DNA of 32,048 nucleotides from Deltaproteobacteria bacterium (lineage in GTDB: Bacteria > Desulfobacterota > Desulfobacteria > Desulfobacterales > UBA5852), in assembly GCA_020444045.1 (NCBI GenBank), contig JAHLLS010000039.1, forward strand, positions 1-32,048, written 5' to 3'. Below, piece after piece: positions 8,735-16,922 of this stretch. Position 1 is the stretch's first letter. Each line of letters opens with the position of its first letter. Position numbers and translations under genes: made by a program. The notes under the pieces were generated by a model, which searched no databases, was not told where the DNA came from, and was given only the letters and a program-made list of their open reading frames with translations.

Positions 8735-8763
8735 TTGATTTTGAAACGCAATTTGGGTATAAA
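8735..8763 (+). promoter_or_regulatory. strong candidate sigma-70 promoter toward ftsE
   Basis: TTGATT (8735-8740), a 17-bp spacer, then TATAAA (8758-8763). It points at ftsE and would start a leader of about 140 nt that runs through the 8765-8816 inverted repeat. Its -10 box overlaps the tract that forms the U-run of the minus-strand terminator. Confidence 0.55.
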
Positions 8764-8816
8764 AAAGCCTCCACTAATTTGGAAGAAGCCTGTTTAATGG
8801 GTTATAGTGGAGGCTT
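8760..8816 (-). terminator. intrinsic terminator/attenuator upstream of pyrE
   Basis: A perfect 12-bp inverted repeat (8765-8776 with 8805-8816, arms AAGCCTCCACTA and TAGTGGAGGCTT) is followed on the minus strand by TTTTTTA. It lies about 100 nt before the pyrE start on the pyrE strand and, because ftsE diverges, no minus-strand gene lies upstream for it to end. The loop contains AGGCTT on the minus strand (8791-8786), which can pair with the 5' AAGCCT of the stem, giving a competing structure as in attenuators. Confidence 0.6.
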
Positions 8817-8909
8817 GAGCAAGGAAAACCGGGGACGGCACTCCCTGAACTCGGGGCCAGACTTACCAGCTAATCAGGGCCGGGTCAATCGCTAAGCGGA
8901 AGGGATGGA

Positions 8910-9599
8910 ATGAAAGCTGAAGCAGATCACGCCGCTTTGATCCGGCTTTTTCACGTGCATCGGCATTTTCACGCCACCCGTGCGCTGACCGATATCACCC
9001 TGGATTTCTACCGCAACGAATTTTTATTCGTCACCGGACCCAGCGGGGCCGGTAAAACCACCCTGCTCAAACTACTCTACCGGGGAGAAGTCGCCTCACA
9101 GGGCCAGATCCTGGTGGACGGCATGAACCTGGCACGGATCCCGCGCAAAAAAATCCATATTCTGCGCCGCAAGTTCGGGATCATTTTTCAGGATTACAAA
9201 TTGATCCCGACACGCACCGTTTACGACAATGTCGCCCTGGTGCTGGAAGCCGCCGGGCGCAAATCCGATTACATCCGCAAGAAAGTGCAAAGCGTGCTCC
9301 GCATCGTGGGCATGGACAAACGACAGGACACGCTGCCCCCCAACCTTTCCGGTGGGGAGCAGCAGCGCGTGGCCGTGGCCCGCGCCGTGGTGGGCGACCC
9401 CACGATCATCCTGGCGGACGAACCCACCGGCAGCCTGGATGCCGAATCCGCCAGTCTCATCATCAAGTTGCTCAAAACGTTCCACACCCGGGGCGCCACT
9501 GTTATCGTGGCCACCCACGACCGGGAACTGATCCGCAGTATCCCGGGCCGGATCATCTATCTCCAGGAGGGACGCCTCACCAGCGCCCCCACCGTTTAA
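8910..9599 (+). CDS. ftsE: cell division ATP-binding protein FtsE
   Basis: A 229-residue ABC ATPase that pairs with the membrane protein FtsX. FtsEX does not transport; it couples septal-ring assembly to activation of peptidoglycan hydrolases through periplasmic EnvC-type partners. Walker A GPSGAGKTT (43-51), Q-loop FQDYKL, signature LSGGEQQ (146-152), Walker B IILADEP (166-172) and H-loop THD are all intact. A GGAAGGGA Shine-Dalgarno immediately precedes ATG 8910. ftsX begins 20 bp after its stop, and an envC-like gene follows, so the whole FtsEX-EnvC module is encoded here. Confidence 0.97.
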   Translation: MKAEADHAALIRLFHVHRHFHATRALTDITLDFYRNEFLFVTGPSGAGKTTLLKLLYRGEVASQGQILVDGMNLARIPRKKIHILRRKFGIIFQDYKLIPTRTVYDNVALVLEAAGRKSDYIRKKVQSVLRIVGMDKRQDTLPPNLSGGEQQRVAVARAVVGDPTIILADEPTGSLDAESASLIIKLLKTFHTRGATVIVATHDRELIRSIPGRIIYLQEGRLTSAPTV

Positions 9600-9618
9600 G
9601 GGTCAAGAGGCTTTGCCG

Positions 9619-10500
9619 ATGCTGAAACGCCATTTGAGACGCGCCCTGCAGGACATGCGCAGCAACCGCATGCTGAGCCTGGTGACCATCAGCACCTTTG
9701 CGCTCTCGATTCTGATTGTCAGCTCCGCCATGCTCTTTTTTGTCAACATGGGCGACATCATGGACGGCTGGCGGCAAGGCATCCGCGTCATGGCCTACCT
9801 CCAGGAGGGCCTGAACGCCGCCGATCGGAGCACCCTCAAAGTCCGTATGGAAAGCCTTTACGGTGTGCAGCAGGCGGATTTCGTCCCCAAGGACCAGGCC
9901 CTGGCACGGCTTCGCACCCAGATGGGTCGTCAAACGTCGATCCTGGACAACCTGGACAGCAACCCCCTGCCGGATGCCTTTGAAATTCAGATGATTGCCG
10001 CCTCACAGTCCTGGGACAAAGTGGAGCAGCTGGCCATGGCGCTGGAAGAGCTGGAAGGCGTCAGTGAAGTGGAATACGGCCAGCGCTGGATCAAACGCAT
10101 TATCAACATCTTCAACTTGTTCCAGTTGACCGGTACCGTCATGGGAGCGCTGTTTTTCATGGCGGCCATCTTCATCGTCGGCAACACCGTGCGGCTAGTG
10201 CTCTATTCCCGGCGGGAAGAGGTAGAAATCATGCGGCTGGTGGGTGCCACGGAGCGGTTTATCCTGGCACCATTTTATTTTCAGAGCCTGATCCAGGCGG
10301 CCCTGGGCGGTATCATCGGCCTTGCCGCCCTTTTTATGATGTATATGTTGATCCAGTCCCGCATATCGACAGATATGGCGACGGCTTTTTTTCAACCCCG
10401 CTTTCTGTCGCCCCTGACGCTGTTAGGCATTGTGGGATGCGGTATGCTGGTTGGATGGTTGGGATGCCACCTGTCAGTCAAACAATACGTCAAAGCCTGA
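9619..10500 (+). CDS. ftsX: cell division protein FtsX (permease-like)
   Basis: A 293-residue membrane partner of FtsE. One transmembrane helix lies near the N-terminus (about 20-42). An extracytoplasmic domain (about 45-165), which in FtsX binds the hydrolase activator, is followed by three C-terminal helices (about 172-195, 220-245, 265-290). The VRLVLYSRREEVEIMRLVGAT segment is characteristic of FtsX/MacB-type permeases. ATG 9619 lies 8 nt after AGAGG, whereas an in-frame TTG at 9613 is only 2 nt from it. The 3' end overlaps the start of the envC-like gene, implying translational coupling. Confidence 0.95.
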   Translation: MLKRHLRRALQDMRSNRMLSLVTISTFALSILIVSSAMLFFVNMGDIMDGWRQGIRVMAYLQEGLNAADRSTLKVRMESLYGVQQADFVPKDQALARLRTQMGRQTSILDNLDSNPLPDAFEIQMIAASQSWDKVEQLAMALEELEGVSEVEYGQRWIKRIINIFNLFQLTGTVMGALFFMAAIFIVGNTVRLVLYSRREEVEIMRLVGATERFILAPFYFQSLIQAALGGIIGLAALFMMYMLIQSRISTDMATAFFQPRFLSPLTLLGIVGCGMLVGWLGCHLSVKQYVKA

Positions 10501-11846
10501 TCGCCGGCGCCGTGCTTCTCGTCGCGGGGTGGAGCGCACTGGCGGTCGCCCTCGAGACCGGGCCGCGTGAGGTCGTGGTGCAGGTGGACCGGCTCAATCT
10601 GCGTCCCCAGCCGGGAACGAACGGCACGCCCCTGCGCCAGTTGAACCGTGGCAGCCGACTGACGATTCTGGAAACCGGGCCCGAATGGCTCAAAGTCCGC
10701 TATCGGGACACCATCGGCTATGTCCGCAACCGCGAACGCTATCTGGATACCTCCCCGGCCCTGGACAGCGCCCGGGAAGAACGCGATGCCGTTGACAAAG
10801 AACTGGTGGCCCATCGCGAGGCTCTGTCGAATGTGGAAGGGCACGAAAACGAACTCTTGGACCGCCTGGATGCCTTGAACCGCACGATCCAGGCGGCCCG
10901 CAAGGACGCCGGCGATTTGCGCCGCAAAATCAAAACCATCGAAAAACGCATCGCAAACGCCGAAACCGAACGGCAGGATGTGGGAAAACGGATAGCAGAG
11001 CAGGAACAGCATGTGGCGGGCCGGTTGGTGGCCCTTTACAAGCTCAATTGGTTGGGCAATCTCAATGTCATGGCCTCCGCTGATTCCATCAACGGCATGG
11101 TGCAACGCAAGGCCGCTCTGGAGCGCATCCTGTCCCTGGACAACCGGCAGCGGGAACAACTGCTGCAGGATTACGAGCGCTGGTCGTTCCTGCAAATCGA
11201 CCTTGAAAACAGCCGCAAGGCGGAGCTTGACTTGGAAGTCCGCTATGAGGATCGCATCCGGGCGCTGGATCGCGAAAGAGCGGTCCGGGCCGCCTTGTTG
11301 AATGATGTGCGCAGCCAAAAACGGCTGGAAGCAGCCGCCATTTCCGCCCTGCAGACCGCGGCCGGTGAGCTCGACACGATCATCGCTTCATTCACGTCCC
11401 GTGCGACCGGTAGACCGGAACCCCCGCCGCCGGGCTCGATCGGCACGCTAAAAGGGTTGCTAGATGCGCCGGTAAAGGGTAAAATTGTTAATTTTTTCGG
11501 ACCGTTTAAAAATACCCGCTATGATGTAATGAATTTTCGCAGCGGTATCGATATCAAGTCCGAGCGGGGCGAGCCTGTTCAAGCCGTATTTGCCGGGAAG
11601 GTGCTTTTCGCCGACTGGTTCAGGGGGTACGGCAATATGTTGATCATCGACCACGGGCACAACTACTGCACGCTTTACGCCCACATGGAAGAACTTTTCA
11701 AACAAAAGGGTGACCCGGTTGAAAATGGGGAAGTGATTGCCACTGTGGGCGACTCTGGCACCTTATCCGGACCCGGGTTGTATTTTGAAGTGCGATACCA
11801 CGGGAAACCGGAAGATCCGCAGCAGTGGCTCAAAGCACAAAAATAG
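10464..11846 (+). CDS. EnvC-like murein hydrolase activator (SH3b, coiled coil, degenerate LytM/M23)
   Basis: A 460-residue exported protein: signal-peptide-like N-terminus (about 1-30), bacterial SH3 domain (about 36-92), long coiled coil (about 97-310), Pro-rich linker, and C-terminal LytM/M23 domain (about 340-460). The usual zinc ligands of M23 peptidases are missing: the H of HxGID is Arg (RSGID), and the HxH motif reads GLY in GPGLYFEVR. E. coli EnvC has the same kind of loss and works as an amidase activator controlled by FtsEX. Position directly after ftsX, with a 37-bp overlap, supports that role. Start choice is uncertain: in-frame ATGs at 10437, 10455 and 10464 all overlap ftsX. 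The N-terminal SH3b is absent from E. coli EnvC. Confidence 0.88.
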   Translation: MPPVSQTIRQSLIAGAVLLVAGWSALAVALETGPREVVVQVDRLNLRPQPGTNGTPLRQLNRGSRLTILETGPEWLKVRYRDTIGYVRNRERYLDTSPALDSAREERDAVDKELVAHREALSNVEGHENELLDRLDALNRTIQAARKDAGDLRRKIKTIEKRIANAETERQDVGKRIAEQEQHVAGRLVALYKLNWLGNLNVMASADSINGMVQRKAALERILSLDNRQREQLLQDYERWSFLQIDLENSRKAELDLEVRYEDRIRALDRERAVRAALLNDVRSQKRLEAAAISALQTAAGELDTIIASFTSRATGRPEPPPPGSIGTLKGLLDAPVKGKIVNFFGPFKNTRYDVMNFRSGIDIKSERGEPVQAVFAGKVLFADWFRGYGNMLIIDHGHNYCTLYAHMEELFKQKGDPVENGEVIATVGDSGTLSGPGLYFEVRYHGKPEDPQQWLKAQK

Positions 11847-11919
11847 GCGTCCTCCCGGTGCGAAGCTGTTCTGGTTTATGCGGCTTCTGTAAGGATGGAC
11901 ACGACATAAGGAGATCGAA

Positions 11920-13269
11920 ATGACAGCCAAACGCAAAGGCAGCATCAAACTCTGGGTGGTCCTGGTCACCGCCGTCGTCTGCTGGACGGTGGGCACCGGC
12001 TTCCTGAAAGATCTCGCCGCCAGCAGCGATGAGACTTACAAGGGTTTGAAACTTTTTACGGACGTCCTTGAAATCGTCACCGAAAAATATGTGGACGAGG
12101 TCGATACGAACCAACTGATCGAAAAAGCCATCCAGGGTATGGTACACAGCCTGGATCCGCACTCCAGCCTGTTGGCCCCGGAAGCCTACGAAGACCTGCG
12201 CATCGATACCAAGGGCAATTTTACCGGCATCGGCATTCACATTACCTTGCGCGACGGCTTTGTCACCGTCATCTCCCCCATCGAGGGCACCCCGGCCTTC
12301 AAGGCCGGGATCCAGGCCCAGGACCGCATCGTCAAGGTGGATGACGCCGCCGTGGAAGACCTGCGGCAGGCCGTCAACCTGATGCGTGGCCCTAAAGGCA
12401 CCCCGGTCAAGGTGACGGTGCTGCGCAAAGGCGCGCCCGAGCCCATCGAGTTTGATCTGGTGCGGGACGTCATCCCGGTGAAAAGCATCAAAGCCCAATC
12501 GCTCAAACCAGGATACGGGTATATCTGGATTACGAATTTCACGGGCAACACCACTGAAGATTTTCTGGATGCGCTCGAGAAACTCGAAAGTGAAAACGCC
12601 CCCATGAAGGGCCTGGTGCTGGATCTGCGGAACAACGGCGGCGGTCTCCTGGAGGAATCCCTGCGGATCTCGGATATCTTTATCGACGAAGGGATCATCC
12701 TGTCCATCAAGGGCCGCGGCGAAGGCAACGCCAAAGAATTCCCGGCCAAAGCCGATTCGGTCAAGCGCGATTACCCGATTGTCATGCTGATCAACGGCGG
12801 CAGTGCCAGTGCATCTGAAATCGTCGCCGGCGCGATGCAGGATCACAAGCGGGCCCTCATCCTGGGCACGACCTCCTTTGGCAAAGGCTCGGTGCAGACC
12901 GTGGAATCGCTGCGCGATGGCTATGGCCTTAAGCTGACCATTGCGCGCTACTACACCCCCAGCGGTCGGTCGATCCAGGCCAAGGGCATCGAGCCGGATA
13001 TTGTGGTACCGTTCAAGCTGCTTGACGAAGCTGACGAAGCCAATGGTGAAGACGGCTTCGTCAAGGAAAGCGATCTCAAGAATCACCTGGAGGGACAGGC
13101 CGAACCCAAAGAAAAACCGGCCGCTGAAGAAAAAGAGACGCCCGCCGCGAATGGTGCCGAATCCCGCGTCAACCCGCTGGAGATGGACAATCTGAAACGC
13201 GACAACCAAATCATGCGAGCGCTGGATATTCTGATATCCTACGATCTGTTCAAACACCTGGGGTCCTGA
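11920..13269 (+). CDS. carboxyl-terminal processing serine protease (CtpA-like, S41)
   Basis: A 449-residue periplasmic or membrane-anchored S41 protease. Order: an N-terminal hydrophobic signal/anchor (about 12-30), a helical region, a PDZ domain (about 95-170, with GIGIHI and GIQAQDRIVKVDD), and the S41 catalytic core. The nucleophile lies in GGSASASE (about 293-300) and the general-base lysine is K322 in FGKGSVQT, with spacing normal for the family. LDLRNNGGGLL is also conserved. A charged Lys/Glu/Pro-rich stretch (about 385-415) precedes the C-terminus. AAGGAG (11908-11913) is 6 nt before ATG 11920. Next to envC, it probably processes envelope or division proteins. Confidence 0.95.
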   Translation: MTAKRKGSIKLWVVLVTAVVCWTVGTGFLKDLAASSDETYKGLKLFTDVLEIVTEKYVDEVDTNQLIEKAIQGMVHSLDPHSSLLAPEAYEDLRIDTKGNFTGIGIHITLRDGFVTVISPIEGTPAFKAGIQAQDRIVKVDDAAVEDLRQAVNLMRGPKGTPVKVTVLRKGAPEPIEFDLVRDVIPVKSIKAQSLKPGYGYIWITNFTGNTTEDFLDALEKLESENAPMKGLVLDLRNNGGGLLEESLRISDIFIDEGIILSIKGRGEGNAKEFPAKADSVKRDYPIVMLINGGSASASEIVAGAMQDHKRALILGTTSFGKGSVQTVESLRDGYGLKLTIARYYTPSGRSIQAKGIEPDIVVPFKLLDEADEANGEDGFVKESDLKNHLEGQAEPKEKPAAEEKETPAANGAESRVNPLEMDNLKRDNQIMRALDILISYDLFKHLGS

Positions 13270-13294
13270 CGAGGGCAACCCGCGCGCCAATGAT

Positions 13295-13343
13295 CGGCCG
13301 AGCCTGTCGACGGGCATTCCTCCCGTCGTCGGGGTCTCGGCCG
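13295..13343. other. long two-tier stem-loop between ctpA-like and deacetylase genes
   Basis: The outer arms CGGCCGAG (13295-13302) and CTCGGCCG (13336-13343) pair perfectly. Inside, CGACGGG (13308-13314) pairs with CCCGTCG (13322-13328) over a 7-nt loop. There is no U-tract on either strand. It may be an mRNA processing/stability structure or a protein-binding site. Confidence 0.5.
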
Positions 13344-13435
13344 CCCCGGTGGCGTTTGATTCAGGGCGAGCCGGTCAATTCCGTCCCTGCCATATGGTCG
13401 ACCAACCACCGGCAACCGCATAGAGACCGACCTGT

Positions 13436-14479
13436 ATGAGCACCCCCAAAAAGAAGACGAAAAAAGCAACGTCCAAACCCCGCCGCAAAGCCAAAAAGAA
13501 GGCTATTCCGCGCGGGACCGGAATCAAAATTGCGGTGGCCCTGGCGCTCCTGGCTGCGATCGTCGTTGGGGCTGGCCTGCTGCTGCAGCGTTACCTGCCG
13601 CCGGCGCCCGGAACGGCCCCCGCCGTCGACCGGACCAAGAAGCCTGTCACCGCCCAAAAAACAGCACCACCGCCCAAACCCCGTAAAGTGACGCCCCCGC
13701 CCCCAAAAGCAGCCACCCCGGTAAAGCCGCCAATTTATGAAATTTACCCTACCAAAGAGAAGACCGATCGTCCCCGGACTCCGATCCGGCCCGATCGTCC
13801 GGCAGCCGGCCTGCCCCGGGTGGCCATCATTATCGATGACATCGGCTATGACCGGGGTTTGGCACGCAAGTTCATGGCCTTCAACGTCCCCCTGACCTTC
13901 TCGGTGCTGCCCGACAGCCCCTTCGGGGATATCCTCGTCAAGGAAATCAAGGCCCAAGGCCTTGAACTGATGCTTCATCAACCCATGGAACCCCAGGAAT
14001 ACCCGTCCGTCAATCCCGGTCCCGGGGCCCTGCTGTCCACCATGACGGCCGACGAGTTGATCGCCCAGTTGGAACGCAACCTCGACCGCCTTCCGGGCGT
14101 ACGCGGCGTCAACAATCACATGGGCTCCCAACTCACCACCGAGTCGAGCCGCATGTACCAGGTCTTTTCCGTTATCAAAAAACGCGGCCTCTATTTTATC
14201 GACAGCCGCTCCACGGCCGATACCGTCTGCCGCCCGTCGGCCCACATGTTTCAGGTGCCGTTTGCCGAACGTGATATTTTTCTGGATCACTTTCAGGAAG
14301 CGGCGTTTATTCGCAAACAATTTCGCCTTCTGGCAAAAGAAGCCCGGAAACACGGTCAGGCTGTTGCCATTGCCCATCCCCACCGCGTGACCGTTCAGAT
14401 TTTCAAGGAAATGCTGCCCGAACTCCAGAAGCAGGTGCAACTGGTACCCGCCTCGGAAATTGTTCACATTATCGGCTGA
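13436..14479 (+). CDS. divergent polysaccharide deacetylase family protein (YibQ-like)
   Basis: A 347-residue protein with a very basic Lys/Arg-rich cytoplasmic tail (1-30), one transmembrane helix (about 31-52), a Pro/Lys-rich periplasmic linker (about 55-115), and a divergent polysaccharide deacetylase domain (Polysacc_deac_2/DUF610). Motifs include AIIIDDIGYD, LHQPMEP and NNHMGS, which carry the Asp/His residues typical of the family's metal site. In enterobacteria the homologue yibQ also follows envC, so the order envC-ctpA-yibQ here is an expected envelope module. The substrate is unknown but probably a peptidoglycan-linked or other periplasmic glycan. Confidence 0.9.
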   Translation: MSTPKKKTKKATSKPRRKAKKKAIPRGTGIKIAVALALLAAIVVGAGLLLQRYLPPAPGTAPAVDRTKKPVTAQKTAPPPKPRKVTPPPPKAATPVKPPIYEIYPTKEKTDRPRTPIRPDRPAAGLPRVAIIIDDIGYDRGLARKFMAFNVPLTFSVLPDSPFGDILVKEIKAQGLELMLHQPMEPQEYPSVNPGPGALLSTMTADELIAQLERNLDRLPGVRGVNNHMGSQLTTESSRMYQVFSVIKKRGLYFIDSRSTADTVCRPSAHMFQVPFAERDIFLDHFQEAAFIRKQFRLLAKEARKHGQAVAIAHPHRVTVQIFKEMLPELQKQVQLVPASEIVHIIG

Positions 14480-14518
14480 CCCGGTTGGCAGCACCGGGCC
14501 CAGAGAACAGGACGCATC

Positions 14519-16261
14519 ATGGATCTCCACGGCGGTGTGGTTGTGGCCCGCTTTCTGGCCGAACGCCAGGTGGCCTGCCTGTTTACGCTGTGCGGCGGGC
14601 ACATTTCGCCGATCCTGGTCGCCGCCAAAACCGCCGGCATCCGCGTTGTCGACATGCGGCACGAAGCCAACGCAGTGTTTGCCGCCGATGCGGTCTCACG
14701 CCTGACCGGCCGCCCCGGGGTGGCGGCGGTGACCGCCGGCCCCGGTGTCACCAATACCATCACCGCTTTGCAGAACGCCGCCATGGCCCAATCGCCGGTC
14801 ATCCTGATCGGCGGGGCGGCGCCCACGGTGCTGAAAGGCCGGGGCGCGCTGCAGGACATCGACCAGATGAGCCTGCTGCGGCCCGTCGTCAAACAAGCCC
14901 TCACCGTCAAACGCAACTGCGATATCCTGCCGGTGCTGGAATCCGCTTTTCAGACCGCGACCTCCGGCGTGCCCGGCCCGGTATTCGTGGAATGCCCGAT
15001 CGACCTTCTCTACCCGGAAAGCATGGTCCGCGAATGGTACGGCGGCCAAAAACAGGACACCCCTCCCCACACCTTGCGGGAACGCCTGCTCAAGGCCTAC
15101 CTGGGCCGCCATGTGGACCGCATGTTCGCCTGCAGTTTTGAAACAATGGAGGCCGGTCCCTGGTCCCCTGCGGAAACGGCCATCGACGCCGCGCTCATCA
15201 CGAAAGCAGCGGATATCCTGCGGCAAAGCCGCCAGCCCGTTGCCATCGTGGGCAGCCAGGCCCTGCTGCAGGCCACCCGGGCACCCAACCTGGCCCAAGC
15301 ACTGACGCAGATCGGCCTGCCGGTATACCTCACCGGCATGGCCCGCGGTCTCATGGGCAGCGACCATCCCCTGGTCATGCGCCACCAGCGCCGCCAAGCC
15401 CTCAAGGCCGCCGACACCGTCCTCATCGCGGGCATGCCCTGCGATTTTCGCCTGGACTACGGACGCGCCATTGCCCGTCAGGCCACGGTGATCGGCGTCA
15501 ATCGTAGTCGCCGCGATCTGAGGTTGAACCGGACACCGCAGCTGGCGGTGGCCGCTGATCCCGGACGATTTCTGGAAGCACTGGCTGAAGAAGGAACTTT
15601 CCCGCAGGAACAGTGGACCCCCTGGATGGACAGTCTGCGAAAGCGTGAAGCGGAACGTGACGCCGCCATTCAGGCCCAGGCCGACGAAGTCGTGGACGGT
15701 ATCAATCCGCTCCATTTCCTGAAAACCCTGGACGCCTTTCTGGACGACCGGGCTCTGCTGGTGGCGGACGGCGGCGATTTTGTGGCGTCCGCTGCCTACA
15801 CCCTGCGGCCGCGGGGACCGCTGTCCTGGCTCGATCCGGGGGTGTTCGGCACCCTGGGGGTAGGCGCCGGCTTTGCGGCCGGGGCCAAACTCTGCCGGCC
15901 CGATGCGGAAGTCTGGCTGATTTACGGCGATGGGTCGGCCGGTTACACCCTGGCCGAATTCGACACCCTGGTCCGTCACAAGCTGCCGGTCATCGCCGTG
16001 GTCGGCAACGATGCCGGCTGGTCCCAGATCGCCCGGGATCAGGTCACCTATTTGCAGGACGACGTTGCCACGGTATTGGCGCCCACGGCCTATGACCAAG
16101 TGGTGGAGGGATTAGGTGCCAAGGGCATCAGCATCGCGCAGCCGGAAGAGATCGTGCCGGCACTAGAGGAAGCCCGCCGGACAGCGGCCGGTGGCCGGCC
16201 GGTGCTGATCAACGTTCACATCGGCCGCACCGGCTTTCGCGACGGCTCCATTTCCATGTGA
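14519..16261 (+). CDS. thiamine-diphosphate-dependent enzyme, acetolactate-synthase-like
   Basis: A 580-residue three-domain ThDP enzyme (Pyr, central, PP domains). The catalytic glutamate is E49 in MRHEANAVF. The metal/ThDP motif starts GDGS at 470-473 and ends with N497, the canonical spacing. AGPGVTNTITALQNA and the central-domain fold match acetolactate synthase, 2-hydroxyacyl-CoA lyase and ILVBL-type proteins. No regulatory subunit gene (ilvN) follows, so branched-chain amino acid synthesis is not the obvious role. It is the last gene of the + strand envelope cluster, 39 bp after the deacetylase, and is probably an unrelated passenger. The exact reaction is undetermined. Confidence 0.88.
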   Translation: MDLHGGVVVARFLAERQVACLFTLCGGHISPILVAAKTAGIRVVDMRHEANAVFAADAVSRLTGRPGVAAVTAGPGVTNTITALQNAAMAQSPVILIGGAAPTVLKGRGALQDIDQMSLLRPVVKQALTVKRNCDILPVLESAFQTATSGVPGPVFVECPIDLLYPESMVREWYGGQKQDTPPHTLRERLLKAYLGRHVDRMFACSFETMEAGPWSPAETAIDAALITKAADILRQSRQPVAIVGSQALLQATRAPNLAQALTQIGLPVYLTGMARGLMGSDHPLVMRHQRRQALKAADTVLIAGMPCDFRLDYGRAIARQATVIGVNRSRRDLRLNRTPQLAVAADPGRFLEALAEEGTFPQEQWTPWMDSLRKREAERDAAIQAQADEVVDGINPLHFLKTLDAFLDDRALLVADGGDFVASAAYTLRPRGPLSWLDPGVFGTLGVGAGFAAGAKLCRPDAEVWLIYGDGSAGYTLAEFDTLVRHKLPVIAVVGNDAGWSQIARDQVTYLQDDVATVLAPTAYDQVVEGLGAKGISIAQPEEIVPALEEARRTAAGGRPVLINVHIGRTGFRDGSISM

Positions 16262-16348
16262 GCGGTTGGTGGTTCAAACAAGACGGGGTTGCCCATCCTT
16301 CCTTCGATGATTTGCCCGGAACATTATAAGGACCGCAGGGAGAGTACA

Positions 16349-16921
16349 TCAAACCGCTGGCGTTAGCCCCAGCGCGGTCATGAAGCGCTGTTCCATTTCC
16401 TTCCGCAGGAATTTCACCCGGGACAACATGGCCGTGATCTGCACCATCCCGCCGGGGACGTCCCGCTCGAGAACCTGGCGCTGGGTCGGACAGATATACC
16501 AGGTGCAGATCCAGGGTCGGGACAAGCGCGGCAGGCGGCAGCCGTGCAATCCCAAGAAACGACAGGGCTCGCGCAGGTTCCGGCGCAGCTGGTGGGAGGG
16601 CAGGGTTTCATGATGCAGGTGGATGAAAAGCAGGTCCTGAAAATCCAGCCAGACTTTGGCGTGATCGCAGCAGGGGTCCGGGCAGCCATTACAGGTGGTG
16701 ACCGCCAGTTGTTCAAACAAACCGTCCAGGAGACCGAGTTGATGGGCGAGCCGATCGGCACTCTGCCGCGCGGCAGCCATGCGGACCGGCCCATGCGACA
16801 GGCTGTAGCGGAGCGCGTCCTGGGCCTCGTGCCAGAGCACATCCGTGGACCAAGGCACGGGCGCATCCCCAAGCCCTATGAGCCTCTCATGTTCTGATGA
16901 CGTCCCCGATCGCAACCCCAT
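16349..16921 (-). CDS. Cys-rich YkgJ-like protein (putative metal/Fe-S cluster binding)
   Basis: A 190-residue protein defined by eight cysteines in two groups: C77xxC80xxxC84C85 and C120, C128, C139, C144. The CxxC...CC followed by spaced cysteines resembles the YkgJ/CxxCxxCC metal-chelating family, although spacing is looser than usual. No membrane segment or signal peptide is seen. ATG 16921 begins 1 nt after the stop of the upstream J-domain gene, so the two are almost certainly co-translated; reading the frame further upstream would overlap that gene. The function is unknown; the pairing suggests a redox or metal-dependent partner of the J-protein. Confidence 0.7.
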   Translation of the reverse strand: MGLRSGTSSEHERLIGLGDAPVPWSTDVLWHEAQDALRYSLSHGPVRMAAARQSADRLAHQLGLLDGLFEQLAVTTCNGCPDPCCDHAKVWLDFQDLLFIHLHHETLPSHQLRRNLREPCRFLGLHGCRLPRLSRPWICTWYICPTQRQVLERDVPGGMVQITAMLSRVKFLRKEMEQRFMTALGLTPAV

Positions 16922-16922
16922 A

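Noticed and set aside
11830..13317. A 495-codon minus-strand frame opposite the CtpA-like gene
   Set aside because: It lies over an S41 protease with conserved catalytic residues and shows no domain of its own.
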